Shown piece after piece: positions 26,199 through 35,626 of a DNA stretch of 64,000 nt; within the stretch, counting starts at the first letter, position 1, and each line of letters opens with the position of its first letter. The DNA is taken from NCBI RefSeq assembly GCF_009467825.1, contig NZ_WIOK01000007.1, positions 141,860-205,859 of the forward strand, in the 5' to 3' direction. This stretch comes from Cyclobacterium xiamenense (lineage in GTDB: Bacteria; Bacteroidota; Bacteroidia; Cytophagales; Cyclobacteriaceae). Both the position numbers and the translations under genes were made by a program. The notes under the pieces are model-generated. The model did not search any database. It was not told the DNA's origin and saw only the letters and a program-made list of their open reading frames with translations.

Positions 26199-29018
26199 TT
26201 AACGGCTCAGATACAGGTTTCGCTCCGCATAGATTTTCAGGAAATAATCGTCCATCAGGTCATCAATGAAATAGATGGCTTCACCGGTGGATTTCATTTC
26301 CGGACCCAGTTCTTTGTTAACATTGGGGAATTTATGGAAGGAAAAGACCGGCTCTTTGATGGCATATCCTTTTTTTACCGGAGAGAAGTTGAAATCGGTC
26401 ACCTTATTTTCACCCAGCATCACCTTGGTTGCATAGTTTACGTAGGGTTCCTGGTAGGCCTTGCAGATAAACGGCACCGTTCGTGAGGCCCTTGGGTTGG
26501 CCTCGATCACATACACCTTGTCGTTTTTGATGGCAAACTGAATGTTGATCAGTCCCTTTGTCTCTAACGCCAGGGCAATCTTCTCAGTAAAGGTTTCGAT
26601 TTGCCGGACTACCAAATCCCCCAGGTTGTAGGGAGGCAATACGGCGTAGGAATCTCCGGAATGGATACCAGCGGGCTCTATGTGCTGCATGATCCCGATG
26701 ATGTAGACGTTTTCCCCATCGCAAATGGCATCTGCCTCTGCTTCAATCGCCCCTTCCAGAAAATGGTCCAGCAGGATTTCGTTGTTTGGAATGTCTCGTA
26801 ATACATTCACCACGTGCTGTTCCAGCTCCTTCTCGTTGATGACGATTTTCATACCTTGTCCCCCCAGTACATACGAGGGCCGTACCAGCAGCGGGAAACC
26901 GAGCGTTTTGCATAGTTCCAGCGCTTCGTCGGTGCTATGAATGGTGCCAAACTCCGGGTAGGGGACGCCGTTTTCCTTCAATAGGTTCGAAAAACGGCCG
27001 CGGTCTTCTGCCAGGTCCAGCGCCCGGAAGCTGGTACCTAATATGGGAATATTATATTTATCGAGTTTTTCTGCCAATTTTAGAGCCGTTTGGCCACCCA
27101 GCTGCACGATGACGCCGATGGGATTTTCGTGAAGAATGATCTCGTAAATGTGCTCCCAAAAGACCGGCTCAAAATACAGTTTGTCGGCAATGTCAAAGTC
27201 CGTCGATACCGTTTCGGGATTGCAATTGATCATGATGGTCTCGTAGCCGCATTCTTTTGCGGCCAATACGCCATGGACGCAGGAGTAATCGAATTCGATG
27301 CCCTGCCCTACCCGGTTAGGGCCGGAACCGAGTACTACTACTTTTTTCTTGTCGGAAACGTGCGACTCGTTTTCTTCACCAAAACTGGAATAAAAATAGG
27401 GTGTTTGCGCTTCAAACTCTGCGGCACAGGTGTCGACCAGTTTGAAGATCCGTCGGATACCCATTTCTTCCCGTCGTTTTTGGAAAACCTCGCTTTCCAG
27501 ACAGCCCAGCAGGTGGGCGATTTGCCGGTCGGCATAGCCCTTGTGCTTGGCCTTTTTCATCAGGTCGGGACTGATGGTTTCCAGCGTTTCTTTACCCAGC
27601 ACGATATCCAATTGTACCAGTTCCTCGATTTGCTTGAGAAACCATTTGTCAATCTTAGTCAGGTCTTGAATGGTGCGGAAAGAGATGCCAAGCTTGAAGG
27701 CATCGTATATGTGAAACAGTCGGTTCCAGCTTGGATTGGCCAGGCTGTACAAGATTTCGTCCTGGTTTTTGACTTCCTTTCCATCTGCACCCAGGCCATT
27801 CCGCTTGATTTCCAGGGACTGACAGGCTTTTTGAAGTGCTTCCTGAAAATTCCTTCCGATGCCCATCACCTCGCCAACGGCTTTCATGGATAGACCGAGT
27901 TTTCGATCCGAGCCTTTGAATTTATCAAAATTCCAACGAGGTATTTTTACGATGACGTAATCGATGGCCGGTTCAAAGAATGCGGAGGTATTTCCGGTAA
28001 TGGAATTCTTCAACTCGTCCAGGTTGTACCCGATGGAAAGTTTGGCAGCTACTTTTGCAATGGGGTATCCGGTTGCTTTTGAGGCCAGTGCCGAAGACCG
28101 GGATACCCGTGGGTTGATCTCCACTCCGATGATGGTCTGGTTGTCGGGGCTTACCGCAAACTGCACGTTACATCCACCGGCAAAATTCCCAATGCCTTCC
28201 ATCATGCGAATGGCCTTGTTTCTCATTTCCTGATACACGGTGTCGGGCAGGGTCATGGCTGGCGCGACGGTAATGGAATCTCCGGTGTGCACCCCCATTG
28301 GGTCAAAATTTTCGATGGAACAAATGACCACCATATTGCCAATATTATCCCGCAAAACTTCCAGTTCGTATTCTTTCCAGCCCAGGATGCTTTGCTCGAT
28401 CAATACCTCATGGGTGGGGGAGGCCTGCAAGCCGGCACTCAAGGCTTTTTCGAAATTGTCCGGTCCGTCTACAAAGCCGCCTCCAGTTCCGCCAAGGGTA
28501 TAGGAAGGGCGGATTACCAGGGGAAAACCGATTTCCTGGGCAATTTCTTTGCCCTGGAGAAAAGACCTTGCGGTTCGCCCCAAGCAGACGTCCACGTTCA
28601 ATTTTTCCATCAATGCCTTGAATTTCTCCCGGTTTTCCGCGGTTTCGATGGCATCAATGTCTACTCCGATCATTTTGGTACCAAACTTCTGCCAGATACC
28701 CGCTTTGTCACAGTCGATGGCTAGATTGAGTGCGGTCTGTCCTCCCATGGTTGGCAACACGCAATCAATATCCGGGTGCTCTTTTAAGATCTGTACGATG
28801 GATTTTTTCTCCAATGGCAACAAATACACGTTGTCGGCTGTCACCGGGTCTGTCATGATGGTGGCCGGATTGGAATTGATTAAAGTTACTTTGATTCCTT
28901 CTTCCCTAAGTGAGCGGGCTGCCTGGGATCCGGCATAATCAAATTCACAGGCCTGACCGATGATGATGGGGCCGCTTCCAATGATGAGGACATGTTTGAT
29001 GCTACTGTCTTTTGGCAT
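26199..29018 (-). CDS. carB: Carbamoyl-phosphate synthase large subunit, short form
   Basis: A 939-residue enzyme making carbamoyl phosphate from ammonia, bicarbonate and two ATP for pyrimidine and arginine synthesis. Both ATP-grasp halves are present: the first carries GSGPIIIGQACEFDYAG and RPSYTLGGTGGG, the second GSGPNRVGQGIEFDYSC and RPSYVLGGQGM. The protein ends right after MDDYFLKIYAERNLYLSR, where the ~135-residue MGS-like allosteric domain of the ~1070-residue E. coli enzyme would follow. The ornithine/UMP control site is therefore missing, as in several Bacteroidota lineages. carA is not in the window. Confidence 0.95.
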   Translation of the reverse strand: MPKDSSIKHVLIIGSGPIIIGQACEFDYAGSQAARSLREEGIKVTLINSNPATIMTDPVTADNVYLLPLEKKSIVQILKEHPDIDCVLPTMGGQTALNLAIDCDKAGIWQKFGTKMIGVDIDAIETAENREKFKALMEKLNVDVCLGRTARSFLQGKEIAQEIGFPLVIRPSYTLGGTGGGFVDGPDNFEKALSAGLQASPTHEVLIEQSILGWKEYELEVLRDNIGNMVVICSIENFDPMGVHTGDSITVAPAMTLPDTVYQEMRNKAIRMMEGIGNFAGGCNVQFAVSPDNQTIIGVEINPRVSRSSALASKATGYPIAKVAAKLSIGYNLDELKNSITGNTSAFFEPAIDYVIVKIPRWNFDKFKGSDRKLGLSMKAVGEVMGIGRNFQEALQKACQSLEIKRNGLGADGKEVKNQDEILYSLANPSWNRLFHIYDAFKLGISFRTIQDLTKIDKWFLKQIEELVQLDIVLGKETLETISPDLMKKAKHKGYADRQIAHLLGCLESEVFQKRREEMGIRRIFKLVDTCAAEFEAQTPYFYSSFGEENESHVSDKKKVVVLGSGPNRVGQGIEFDYSCVHGVLAAKECGYETIMINCNPETVSTDFDIADKLYFEPVFWEHIYEIILHENPIGVIVQLGGQTALKLAEKLDKYNIPILGTSFRALDLAEDRGRFSNLLKENGVPYPEFGTIHSTDEALELCKTLGFPLLVRPSYVLGGQGMKIVINEKELEQHVVNVLRDIPNNEILLDHFLEGAIEAEADAICDGENVYIIGIMQHIEPAGIHSGDSYAVLPPYNLGDLVVRQIETFTEKIALALETKGLINIQFAIKNDKVYVIEANPRASRTVPFICKAYQEPYVNYATKVMLGENKVTDFNFSPVKKGYAIKEPVFSFHKFPNVNKELGPEMKSTGEAIYFIDDLMDDYFLKIYAERNLYLSR

Positions 29019-29448
29019 GCTTGATGGTTTTTTTGATGGCGTTACTTTTGGCTAAATTGGTGCAAAATTAAACAAATTTATTAAACATGCACGGAAAAGC
29101 CTTTATTTACCCAAAGGACTGCCGGACAGCGGTAGCCCACACAGCCACAAATATTCCTTTTTCGTGCGCTTGGACCCTTCCCGCGAAAAACGATCGGATG
29201 GATCGCAGCCACGGTTTTTCCAACCGGGGGCGCTGCATGCAGCTCAAATTGGCTCCCGGTACGGATCCTCTTGCTATCGGTTCATTGGTTCGGTGGGAGC
29301 CGCCAAAGGAGTCGGTTTGCCGAGTGTTATCCTTTTTAAGCATGGCAGGAACTGTGGCATTACTGGTAAAGAATCCGCCTGCCGCCAGCCTCGGTCTGGG
29401 GAATCCCGGGTGAATTTTGTAACTTTAATTCTTCAACAAGCGCAACCC
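29019..29448. other. Intergenic region between divergent carB and DUF4202 genes
   Basis: About 430 bases with the carB promoter at the left end. A short inverted pair, GGCTCCC and GGGAGCC, lies in the middle, and TAACTTTA near 29420 could be a -7 element for the rightward gene. Open frames run through it but show no protein character, so no gene is called. Confidence 0.4.
29063..29070 (-). promoter_or_regulatory. Candidate -7 element upstream of carB
   Basis: Reading leftward it is TAATTTTG, a full TAnnTTTG match, 44 bases before the carB start. No convincing -33 TTTG is seen at 19-21 bases. Confidence 0.5.
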
Positions 29449-30054
29449 ATGAGCGAATTCAGCGAAGCCCGATTTAGAAAGACCATCAGCGATATGGACG
29501 AAGCAAACCGCCGGGATCCCCATCAGGTACTGGTAAACGGGAGGCCCGTTGCCAAAGAACTGATCTACGGTATCCGCATGTCGGAAATGTTGATGGAGAC
29601 CTATCCGGATGCGGAGGAGTGCCTGCGGCTGGCGGCCCGTGCCCAGCACATCCAACGGTGGACCATCCCCCGAACCGACTACCCCATGGATCGAAAGGGT
29701 TACCTGCTGTGGCGAACCAAATTGAAGCAGTTTCACGGAGAGCTTGCCGGGAAAATCATGAAAACCAACGGGTATTCGGAGCTAGAAATCCAAAAGGTGG
29801 AGGATTTGCTGAATAAGCGGCGACTAAAAACGGATCCCGAGGTTCAGGCATTGGAAGACGTGGTATGCTTGGTTTTTTTGATGTATTATTTTCAGGATTT
29901 CATCGAAAAGCACCGGGACGAAGTGCCCAAGCTGGTAAGTATCCTCCAGAAAACCTGGAACAAGATGTCGGAAAAGGGGCAACAAAAAGCGCTGGCAATG
30001 CCCCACCCCGAATCGGTCAAACGGGTGCTAACAGCAGCACTTGCAGAAAGCTAG
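29449..30054 (+). CDS. DUF4202 family protein
   Basis: A 201-residue cytoplasmic protein. Family features are visible: DMDEANRRDPHQVLVNG near the start, then RAQHIQRWTIPRTDYP and FLMYYFQDFIEKH. DUF4202 proteins have no established function; the conserved His/Asp/Arg residues hint at an enzyme. The ATG at 29449 is chosen because similarity begins there. Its TAG stop lies in a CTAG that also gives the stop of the convergent gene at 30051. Confidence 0.85.
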   Translation: MSEFSEARFRKTISDMDEANRRDPHQVLVNGRPVAKELIYGIRMSEMLMETYPDAEECLRLAARAQHIQRWTIPRTDYPMDRKGYLLWRTKLKQFHGELAGKIMKTNGYSELEIQKVEDLLNKRRLKTDPEVQALEDVVCLVFLMYYFQDFIEKHRDEVPKLVSILQKTWNKMSEKGQQKALAMPHPESVKRVLTAALAES

Positions 30055-31001
30055 TTTGCCACAACCATCGATTCCCGGTAGGTGTGGACGTCTTTTTCAA
30101 TAGCCGCCAGAATTTCCGTGCCTTCCATATTGGGTTTGGAGTTGCCGTGCTCGGCCCCTCCCAAATCGTATTCTACGTGCAGGATTTTGGGTAAAGTACC
30201 GGTAAACCCTTCGTGTTCAAGGAGCAGCTTGAAGTTTACCTCTCCTTTTCCCAGGGGAACATTTACGGGTCGGTTTCCCTGTCCGTTCGGGTTTCCCCAG
30301 ACGAAATCTTTCAGGTCAAAACTGCGGATTTGTTTTTTTATTACATGATACACGTTTTCATAGGACTGGTAGCCTTCCACTTGTGCGTGTCGTAGATCAA
30401 ACTGTACGCCGATGTGATCCGGATCAATGCCTTCCAGCAAATGGTAAATTTCCCATACCGATCCACCGATTCTCCTTCCTGCGTGGTTTTGGTAGTGTCC
30501 GGTGACCCCGTGTTTTTCGTGAAGCAGGGCCAACCGCTTCATGGCATCGTTGAGACGGGACAATTCGTTGCGAATTTGCGTTGACGGAAAGGACAGGTAC
30601 CCCATTCGGTAATCCCGGATGCCCTCACCCGCAAGTATTCGTAGGAATTCATCCATCTCATCGAGCTGATGGATGTTCATATCCGTGGTAAGGACGGGGC
30701 GGCTCAAGCCCAGATTTTCACTTGCGCTAACCAGCGGGGGTAATTTCTTTTGCAGTTCATCCCTGTCAAAAAATCCGTTCTTTCGTACGGGAAGGTCGAT
30801 TCCCTCAAAACCCATGGATTTGACCGTTTGGGGTACTTCCTCCAGAGGTAGCCATTGCAAGACCTTGGTAAAGAGGTAAAACGGGCCTGGAGCGGCTTGT
30901 TTCAGGACGGGTTTTTGGGAAGCCCCGACGGCTATACCTGGTAGTAGTAAACCGGATCCGGCGGCCATAAGCATTTTTTTCAGGGAGGACCTTCTGTGCA
31001 T
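30051..31001 (-). CDS. Exported sugar phosphate isomerase/epimerase-like TIM-barrel protein
   Basis: A 316-residue protein of the xylose isomerase-like TIM-barrel superfamily. The N-terminus (MHRRSSLKKMLMAAGSGLLLPGIA) resembles a Tat-type signal. The barrel shows GFEGIDLPV, then GHYQNHAG and GVQFDLRHAQVEGY, with plausible metal-binding His/Asp/Glu residues, and LKDFVWG near the end. Substrate unknown; such proteins often act on sugars in Bacteroidota. The stop shares four bases with the convergent DUF4202 gene. Confidence 0.82.
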   Translation of the reverse strand: MHRRSSLKKMLMAAGSGLLLPGIAVGASQKPVLKQAAPGPFYLFTKVLQWLPLEEVPQTVKSMGFEGIDLPVRKNGFFDRDELQKKLPPLVSASENLGLSRPVLTTDMNIHQLDEMDEFLRILAGEGIRDYRMGYLSFPSTQIRNELSRLNDAMKRLALLHEKHGVTGHYQNHAGRRIGGSVWEIYHLLEGIDPDHIGVQFDLRHAQVEGYQSYENVYHVIKKQIRSFDLKDFVWGNPNGQGNRPVNVPLGKGEVNFKLLLEHEGFTGTLPKILHVEYDLGGAEHGNSKPNMEGTEILAAIEKDVHTYRESMVVAN

Positions 31002-31185
31002 GGGAGGTTATTTTGTTGGGAAACAAATACTGCATCAAGATAGGTCTTTGCCGGAAATAGCGCAAGTGTTTTGAAACAAATTCAAACGAATGACGCGCAA
31101 GCTTCTGATAGAAAAGGCCGGTAAAAGGAAGCAGGCGGAGTATTTACCCGCTGTCAGCATCGTAAACAGAGAGTTGCAGGGGGTG

Positions 31186-31473
31186 CTATACCAACATGAA
31201 AAACAGCAGGGAAACCCCCAAAACCAGGATCATTTTCTTTGCTTTTTCCTTTTGGATGGCGCCGAGCTTTTTTTTGCGCAGGGCCAGCACGGCCAGGCTC
31301 AGTCCCAGCAATTGCAAAGCCAGCCCCAGGCCGGTCAGGTAACTTCCCCAGGCTTGTCCGGGCCACTGCATGGCAATCAGCACCAGTGGCAGGAGGCAAC
31401 TCAAAATCCCGACCAATCCGGCAAGAAATGATCTGGAAAGCAATTGTTCTACAGCGTCTGGAGTCTCCTTCAT
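31186..31473 (-). CDS. Small hypothetical membrane protein
   Basis: A 95-residue protein with about three hydrophobic segments (residues 16-35, 44-64 and 80-95) separated by a basic KKKLGAIQKEKAKK loop. No family recognised. Its ATG overlaps the polX stop (ATGA), so it is translationally coupled to polX and is probably a real gene. Confidence 0.6.
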   Translation of the reverse strand: MKETPDAVEQLLSRSFLAGLVGILSCLLPLVLIAMQWPGQAWGSYLTGLGLALQLLGLSLAVLALRKKKLGAIQKEKAKKMILVLGVSLLFFMLV

Positions 31474-33173
31474 GGCTTATTATGTTTGCGCTTTCTAAAA
31501 TAGTCGCTCAGTTCGTCTACGGATTTTGTATTCAGTGTCCTGTCTTTGGTTAGTCCGCCTTTTCTTCCAACGATTACCCCGTATTTCATGTCCCAAATGC
31601 CCTCGTTTGCATGGGCATCCGGATTGATGCTGAGCACCACTCCCTGATCCATGGCATATCGAACCCAGCGCCAGTCCAGGTCCAGCCGCCAGGGATTGGC
31701 ATTGATTTCGATCACCACCTGATGCATGGCGCAGGCATCAATGACCGCCCGGTGATCGATCGGGTAGCCCTCCCGGCGAAGCAACAGGCGGCCCGTTGGG
31801 TGACCGAGGATGGTGGTGTAGGGATTTTGAATGGCACGGATGAGCCTCGCCGTTGCCTTTTTGATATCCATACTCAGACCGGAGTGGATGGAGGCCACGA
31901 TGTAGTCAAAACCTGCCAATACGTCCGCTTCGTAATCCAGGCTTCCATCCATCAGAATGTCGCTTTCGATCCCCTTGAATATGCGAAAAGGGGCCAGTTC
32001 TTCGTTGAGTCGATCGATTTCTTCGTGCTGCAGGCGAATCCGGTCCTCATCCAGGCCATTCGCGTAAAATGCGGAACGGCTGTGATCGGCCATCCCCAGG
32101 TATTCGTATCCGGACGCTTTGCAGTATTCTGCCAGCTCCTTCAGGCTGTTTTTTCCATCGCTGTAGGTAGAATGGTTGTGCAGCGGGCCTTTTAGGTCGT
32201 CTACCGTAAGCAGCTCCTCCAGGGAATGCTGTTGGGCCCATTCCAATTCACCGTTTCCTTCCCGAAGCGACGCAGGAATATAGGGGAGTTCGGCCGCGGC
32301 GTAGGCCTCCTCCTCGGAGCCGAACGCTTCCGTGTAAAAATGTTCGCCGAGCGTGGCACCTCCTGCCACCGGATGCAGTAGATGCGATCGGCTGGACGTT
32401 TTCAAGAGTTTTTGCCGGACAAACGCTTTCTTTTCCGTTAGCAAAAGGACGACCTTCAAACCCAGGGATTCCCATTCTCCCTGCCAGCGAAAGGGGCTGC
32501 AAAATCGCTCTTCCCGCCGCAGGCCCTTGACGGCATCAATTTTTTTCAGGCTTTCTCCGGGCGTGTTGGTTCCGATCAGAAACATTACGTTTTCTACAAT
32601 TTCGGCCATTCTCCCGTATTCGCCCACTGCTGCCAGCATTTCCTGGTCCAGCACTTTTTCCAGGGCCGCCTGAATCGTTTCTCCTGCTTCATCGATATCG
32701 GCATACAACCATTTCCCCTGATTTGCGGCGATAAATTCCAGTTTTTGTATGATGCTATCCTGGGTTTTTTCACCAAATCCTTTGAGTTTAGCTACCTGCC
32801 CCGCCTGACAGGCTTCCATGAGCTCGTGGGTGGAGGTGATTTCGAGCTCCTTCCATAGGGCTTTGATCTTTTTGGGCCCCAATCCCTTTATTTGTAGCAA
32901 TTCACGGATGCCATCGGGAGTGTTTTCCAGTAGGGTATCGAGCAGGGGATGGGAGCCCGTTTCCCGGATGCGGGAGATGGTTTCCGCAAGGCTTTTTCCA
33001 ATCCCGGGAAATTCCTGCAATTGGCTAAGGCTAAGGTCTTGCAGGGGCTTTCCCTCCCGTTCGATGCTGGTAACGGCAGATTGGTACCCCCTGATTTTAA
33101 AGGAGTTTTCCTCGTGCAGCTCCATTAGCTGCACGGTCAACTGCAGGATCGTGACAATTTCTTTGTTATCCAA
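31470..33173 (-). CDS. polX: PolX-family protein with inactive polymerase core and intact PHP domain
   Basis: A 567-residue homologue of bacterial DNA polymerase X. The N-terminal 8-kDa region has two helix-hairpin-helix segments (FPGIGKSLAETI, IKGLGPKKIKALW). The palm, which normally reads GSxRRxxE...DxD, reads VGEYGRMAEIVENVMFLIG from about residue 183, so the catalytic aspartates and the GS and RR motifs are gone. The third Asp region reads LKVVLLLTEKKAF. The C-terminal PHP phosphoesterase is intact: HNHSTYSDG from 332, ADHSRS, GIESD, SIHSG, GHPTGR, NPDAH. It is expected to act as a 3'-5' exonuclease rather than a polymerase. The start codon appears to be TTG. Confidence 0.9.
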   Translation of the reverse strand: MDNKEIVTILQLTVQLMELHEENSFKIRGYQSAVTSIEREGKPLQDLSLSQLQEFPGIGKSLAETISRIRETGSHPLLDTLLENTPDGIRELLQIKGLGPKKIKALWKELEITSTHELMEACQAGQVAKLKGFGEKTQDSIIQKLEFIAANQGKWLYADIDEAGETIQAALEKVLDQEMLAAVGEYGRMAEIVENVMFLIGTNTPGESLKKIDAVKGLRREERFCSPFRWQGEWESLGLKVVLLLTEKKAFVRQKLLKTSSRSHLLHPVAGGATLGEHFYTEAFGSEEEAYAAAELPYIPASLREGNGELEWAQQHSLEELLTVDDLKGPLHNHSTYSDGKNSLKELAEYCKASGYEYLGMADHSRSAFYANGLDEDRIRLQHEEIDRLNEELAPFRIFKGIESDILMDGSLDYEADVLAGFDYIVASIHSGLSMDIKKATARLIRAIQNPYTTILGHPTGRLLLRREGYPIDHRAVIDACAMHQVVIEINANPWRLDLDWRWVRYAMDQGVVLSINPDAHANEGIWDMKYGVIVGRKGGLTKDRTLNTKSVDELSDYFRKRKHNKP

Positions 33174-33429
33174 GATGATTTCGTTTCAGATGGCTTCCTT
33201 GCAAATGTCCATAATATTTGTTTTAAAATAAAATCAATAGTCTTAACTTAAGCCAGAAATGAAAAAACACGGTCAGCCCCTTACGCCTGTCGGAAAGGAA
33301 TCGGAAATTACCTTCGTTGATTGAACAAATTTATTACAATCGGTGTATGTAAGAGGGGCGGACGGGCTTCCACAGCAAGTTCAGCAATCGCAGAAAAAGC
33401 TGCTTGAACGCAAAAAAAATTCACCAGTT

Positions 33430-35022
33430 ATGAACAAAATGCCGTTATACATAGCCTTTTTCGGGTTGCTGCTTTTTTTCGATACGGTCGAGGCCCAGGT
33501 ACAGTTTACCCAGCGGTTGGAAGTGGATACCGATTGGGGGGACGATGACTTTTTCGTGTTACCCAGAGAAGGAGGAATGGTGGCATTCCGGATGAAATCA
33601 GATACACCCTATGGTAGGAAGGATAAATTCCAATACCTGGTTTCGGACTTTCAATTGCGGTCGGAAGCTACCCGACTCATTACCCTGGACGGGTATTACG
33701 AGTTGGTTGGATTCGACCTGGACAAGGAGTTTTTGTACGTGCTTTTTAATAAGGGCTCGCAGTACGATTCGGAAATGGCGATTTTTGAAATCAACCTGGA
33801 AAACCAGCAGTTGCGGGAATTGGAGCTCAACAGCATTCTGGAAATGGAGCTACAGGATTTTCTGGTATTTAACAAGCAGGCTGTATTCATGGGTAAATAC
33901 GATTTCAGGCCGGTGATACAGGTTTTTGACATTGCGAGCCAGGAGGTGATAACGGTACCTGGACTGTTTGAAAAAGACGCACGAATCCTGCAAATGAGAA
34001 AAGACCCGGACCTGAACGTCTTCGACGTGGTCATGAGCCGGCGTGATTTTTACAAGAAAAAGATCGTATCGGTGCTCACCTTCGACACCAACGGCAACAA
34101 GCTCCGGGAGGTGAAAATTGATGATTTGGGAGATCCTTCCATGGAGATCGTGGAGGGCTTGCTGACCTCCTCGCATAATTACAAGCAGGCGCTTATTGGT
34201 CCCTACGGGCTTCGGCGAAAGGAGGCCTATCAGGGATTGTATTTTACCCGGATCAACGAATTTGGGGAATACGAAAACACCTTTTACACCGTACCCGATT
34301 TTGAGAACTTCTACAATTACTTGCCGGAGAAAGCCCGCGAAAGAAAGCTCAGAAAGGTGGAAAGAAGCCTTAACCGTGACCAAAACATCCCGATCCGGAA
34401 TGTGGTGGTGACCCGGGAAATCAACGCTGCGGATGGCTACTACCTGGTGTACAACGATCATTTTATCTCCTCTTCGTCCAGAGCCATCCCCAGAGACGGC
34501 ATGTACGCGAGTAATTTTTACCGACTTAATCCCATGATGGGTGGGTACGGGGGCCTGTTTAATCCACTATGGATGGACCCCCGGTTTCGTAACACCCAAG
34601 TAAGTAATCAGTACAAATACCTGGCTGCCCAGTTTATCTTACTGGACGAAAATGGGAGGATCATCTGGGACAATACCGTGAACCTGGACAGTGACAGTAA
34701 AGCCGAACCGATCAAGTATGGGGAAGTGAGTTTTAACGGGAGAAATCTCTTCTACATGTACCTGGACGAAACCAGCCTGATCCTAAGCCAGATTAAGGAC
34801 GGGGAGCTGGTTATGGAAAACGAGCCATTTGAAATTGAGCTAATCCGGGAAAACGAACGCATTGCCAGTACAAAGGAAAACACCCTTCAGTTGCAGTGGT
34901 GGTACGCCGATTATTACTTGCTCAGCGGCAAACAACGGATTCGGTACCAAGCCGAAGATGGCCGGGTTCAAACCAGGGATGTCAACTTTTTCACCAAAAT
35001 TAAAGTCGACGATTTCATGTAA
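33430..35022 (+). CDS. Hypothetical exported protein
   Basis: About 530 residues from the ATG at 33430, where a clean signal peptide begins (MNKMPLYIAFFGLLLFFDTVEAQ). The mature part is beta-rich with repeated blade-like patterns (YELVGFDLDKEFLYVLF, QVFDIASQEVITVPG, SYNGRN-like turns), which suggests a propeller, but no known family is recognised. A Met/Gly-rich loop, MMGGYGGLFNPLWMDP, lies near residue 378. It is followed by pyrR with its own promoter, so it is probably monocistronic. Confidence 0.65.
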   Translation: MNKMPLYIAFFGLLLFFDTVEAQVQFTQRLEVDTDWGDDDFFVLPREGGMVAFRMKSDTPYGRKDKFQYLVSDFQLRSEATRLITLDGYYELVGFDLDKEFLYVLFNKGSQYDSEMAIFEINLENQQLRELELNSILEMELQDFLVFNKQAVFMGKYDFRPVIQVFDIASQEVITVPGLFEKDARILQMRKDPDLNVFDVVMSRRDFYKKKIVSVLTFDTNGNKLREVKIDDLGDPSMEIVEGLLTSSHNYKQALIGPYGLRRKEAYQGLYFTRINEFGEYENTFYTVPDFENFYNYLPEKARERKLRKVERSLNRDQNIPIRNVVVTREINAADGYYLVYNDHFISSSSRAIPRDGMYASNFYRLNPMMGGYGGLFNPLWMDPRFRNTQVSNQYKYLAAQFILLDENGRIIWDNTVNLDSDSKAEPIKYGEVSFNGRNLFYMYLDETSLILSQIKDGELVMENEPFEIELIRENERIASTKENTLQLQWWYADYYLLSGKQRIRYQAEDGRVQTRDVNFFTKIKVDDFM

Positions 35023-35049
35023 GCCGGACCGCCTCAAGCAAATATTTCC

Positions 35050-35057
35050 TATATTTG
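35050..35057 (+). promoter_or_regulatory. Candidate -7 element upstream of pyrR
   Basis: TATATTTG matches TAnnTTTG fully and lies 15 bases before the chosen pyrR ATG. Its position argues against the upstream in-frame ATG at 35055. No clear -33 box. Confidence 0.55.
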
Positions 35058-35072
35058 CCTCAAATTTCGATC

Positions 35073-35621
35073 ATGCAAAAGCGACTCGTTCTTGACCAAA
35101 AGCAGCTATCCATCACCATCAGCCGGTTTTGTTACCAATTGATAGAGAATCACGATGATTTCGAAAATACGGTGTTGCTGGGACTTCAACCGAGAGGTGC
35201 CCTGGTGCTGGACCGGATCATTCAGCGCATGCAGGAAATCCGTCAACTAAGCCTTCGCTACGGTTACCTGGATGCCACCTTTCATCGGGATGACTTTCGC
35301 AGAAGGGATTTGCCGCTGCGAGCAAACGAAACGAAAATTGATTTTTTGATAGAAAATAGAAAGGTCATTTTGGTAGACGACGTGCTCTACAAAGGGCGGT
35401 CGGCCCGGGCTGCCATGGATGCGATGATTGCTTTTGGAAGGCCCCAAAAGGTAGAGTTGATGGTGTTGATCGACAGAAAGTATACCCGCGACTTCCCCAT
35501 TCAGCCGGATTATTTTGGGCGGCAGGTCAATACTCTCGAAAGTCAGTACGTAAGTGTGGAATGGCAATCACAGGGATTTCCCGAAGACGCCATTTGGATC
35601 ACGGAAAAGGAACATAACTAG
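35073..35621 (+). CDS. pyrR: PyrR-family phosphoribosyltransferase
   Basis: About 182 residues. PyrR proteins bind pyr mRNA in a UMP-dependent way and can have uracil phosphoribosyltransferase activity. The PRPP-binding motif VILVDDVLYKGRSARAAMDA is clear, and GLQPRGALVL and HRDDFRRRDLP are family segments. It lies directly before pyrB (5-base gap), an arrangement consistent with a role in pyrimidine synthesis. No PyrR-binding RNA hairpin was identified in the short leader, so the regulatory role here is inferred. Confidence 0.9.
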   Translation: MQKRLVLDQKQLSITISRFCYQLIENHDDFENTVLLGLQPRGALVLDRIIQRMQEIRQLSLRYGYLDATFHRDDFRRRDLPLRANETKIDFLIENRKVILVDDVLYKGRSARAAMDAMIAFGRPQKVELMVLIDRKYTRDFPIQPDYFGRQVNTLESQYVSVEWQSQGFPEDAIWITEKEHN

Positions 35622-35626
35622 CACCC

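Noticed and set aside
29087..29448. Open frames upstream of the DUF4202 gene, including a frame joining it from 29164
   Set aside because: The translation has no protein-like pattern, homology begins at 29449, and promoter-like sequence lies just before that ATG.
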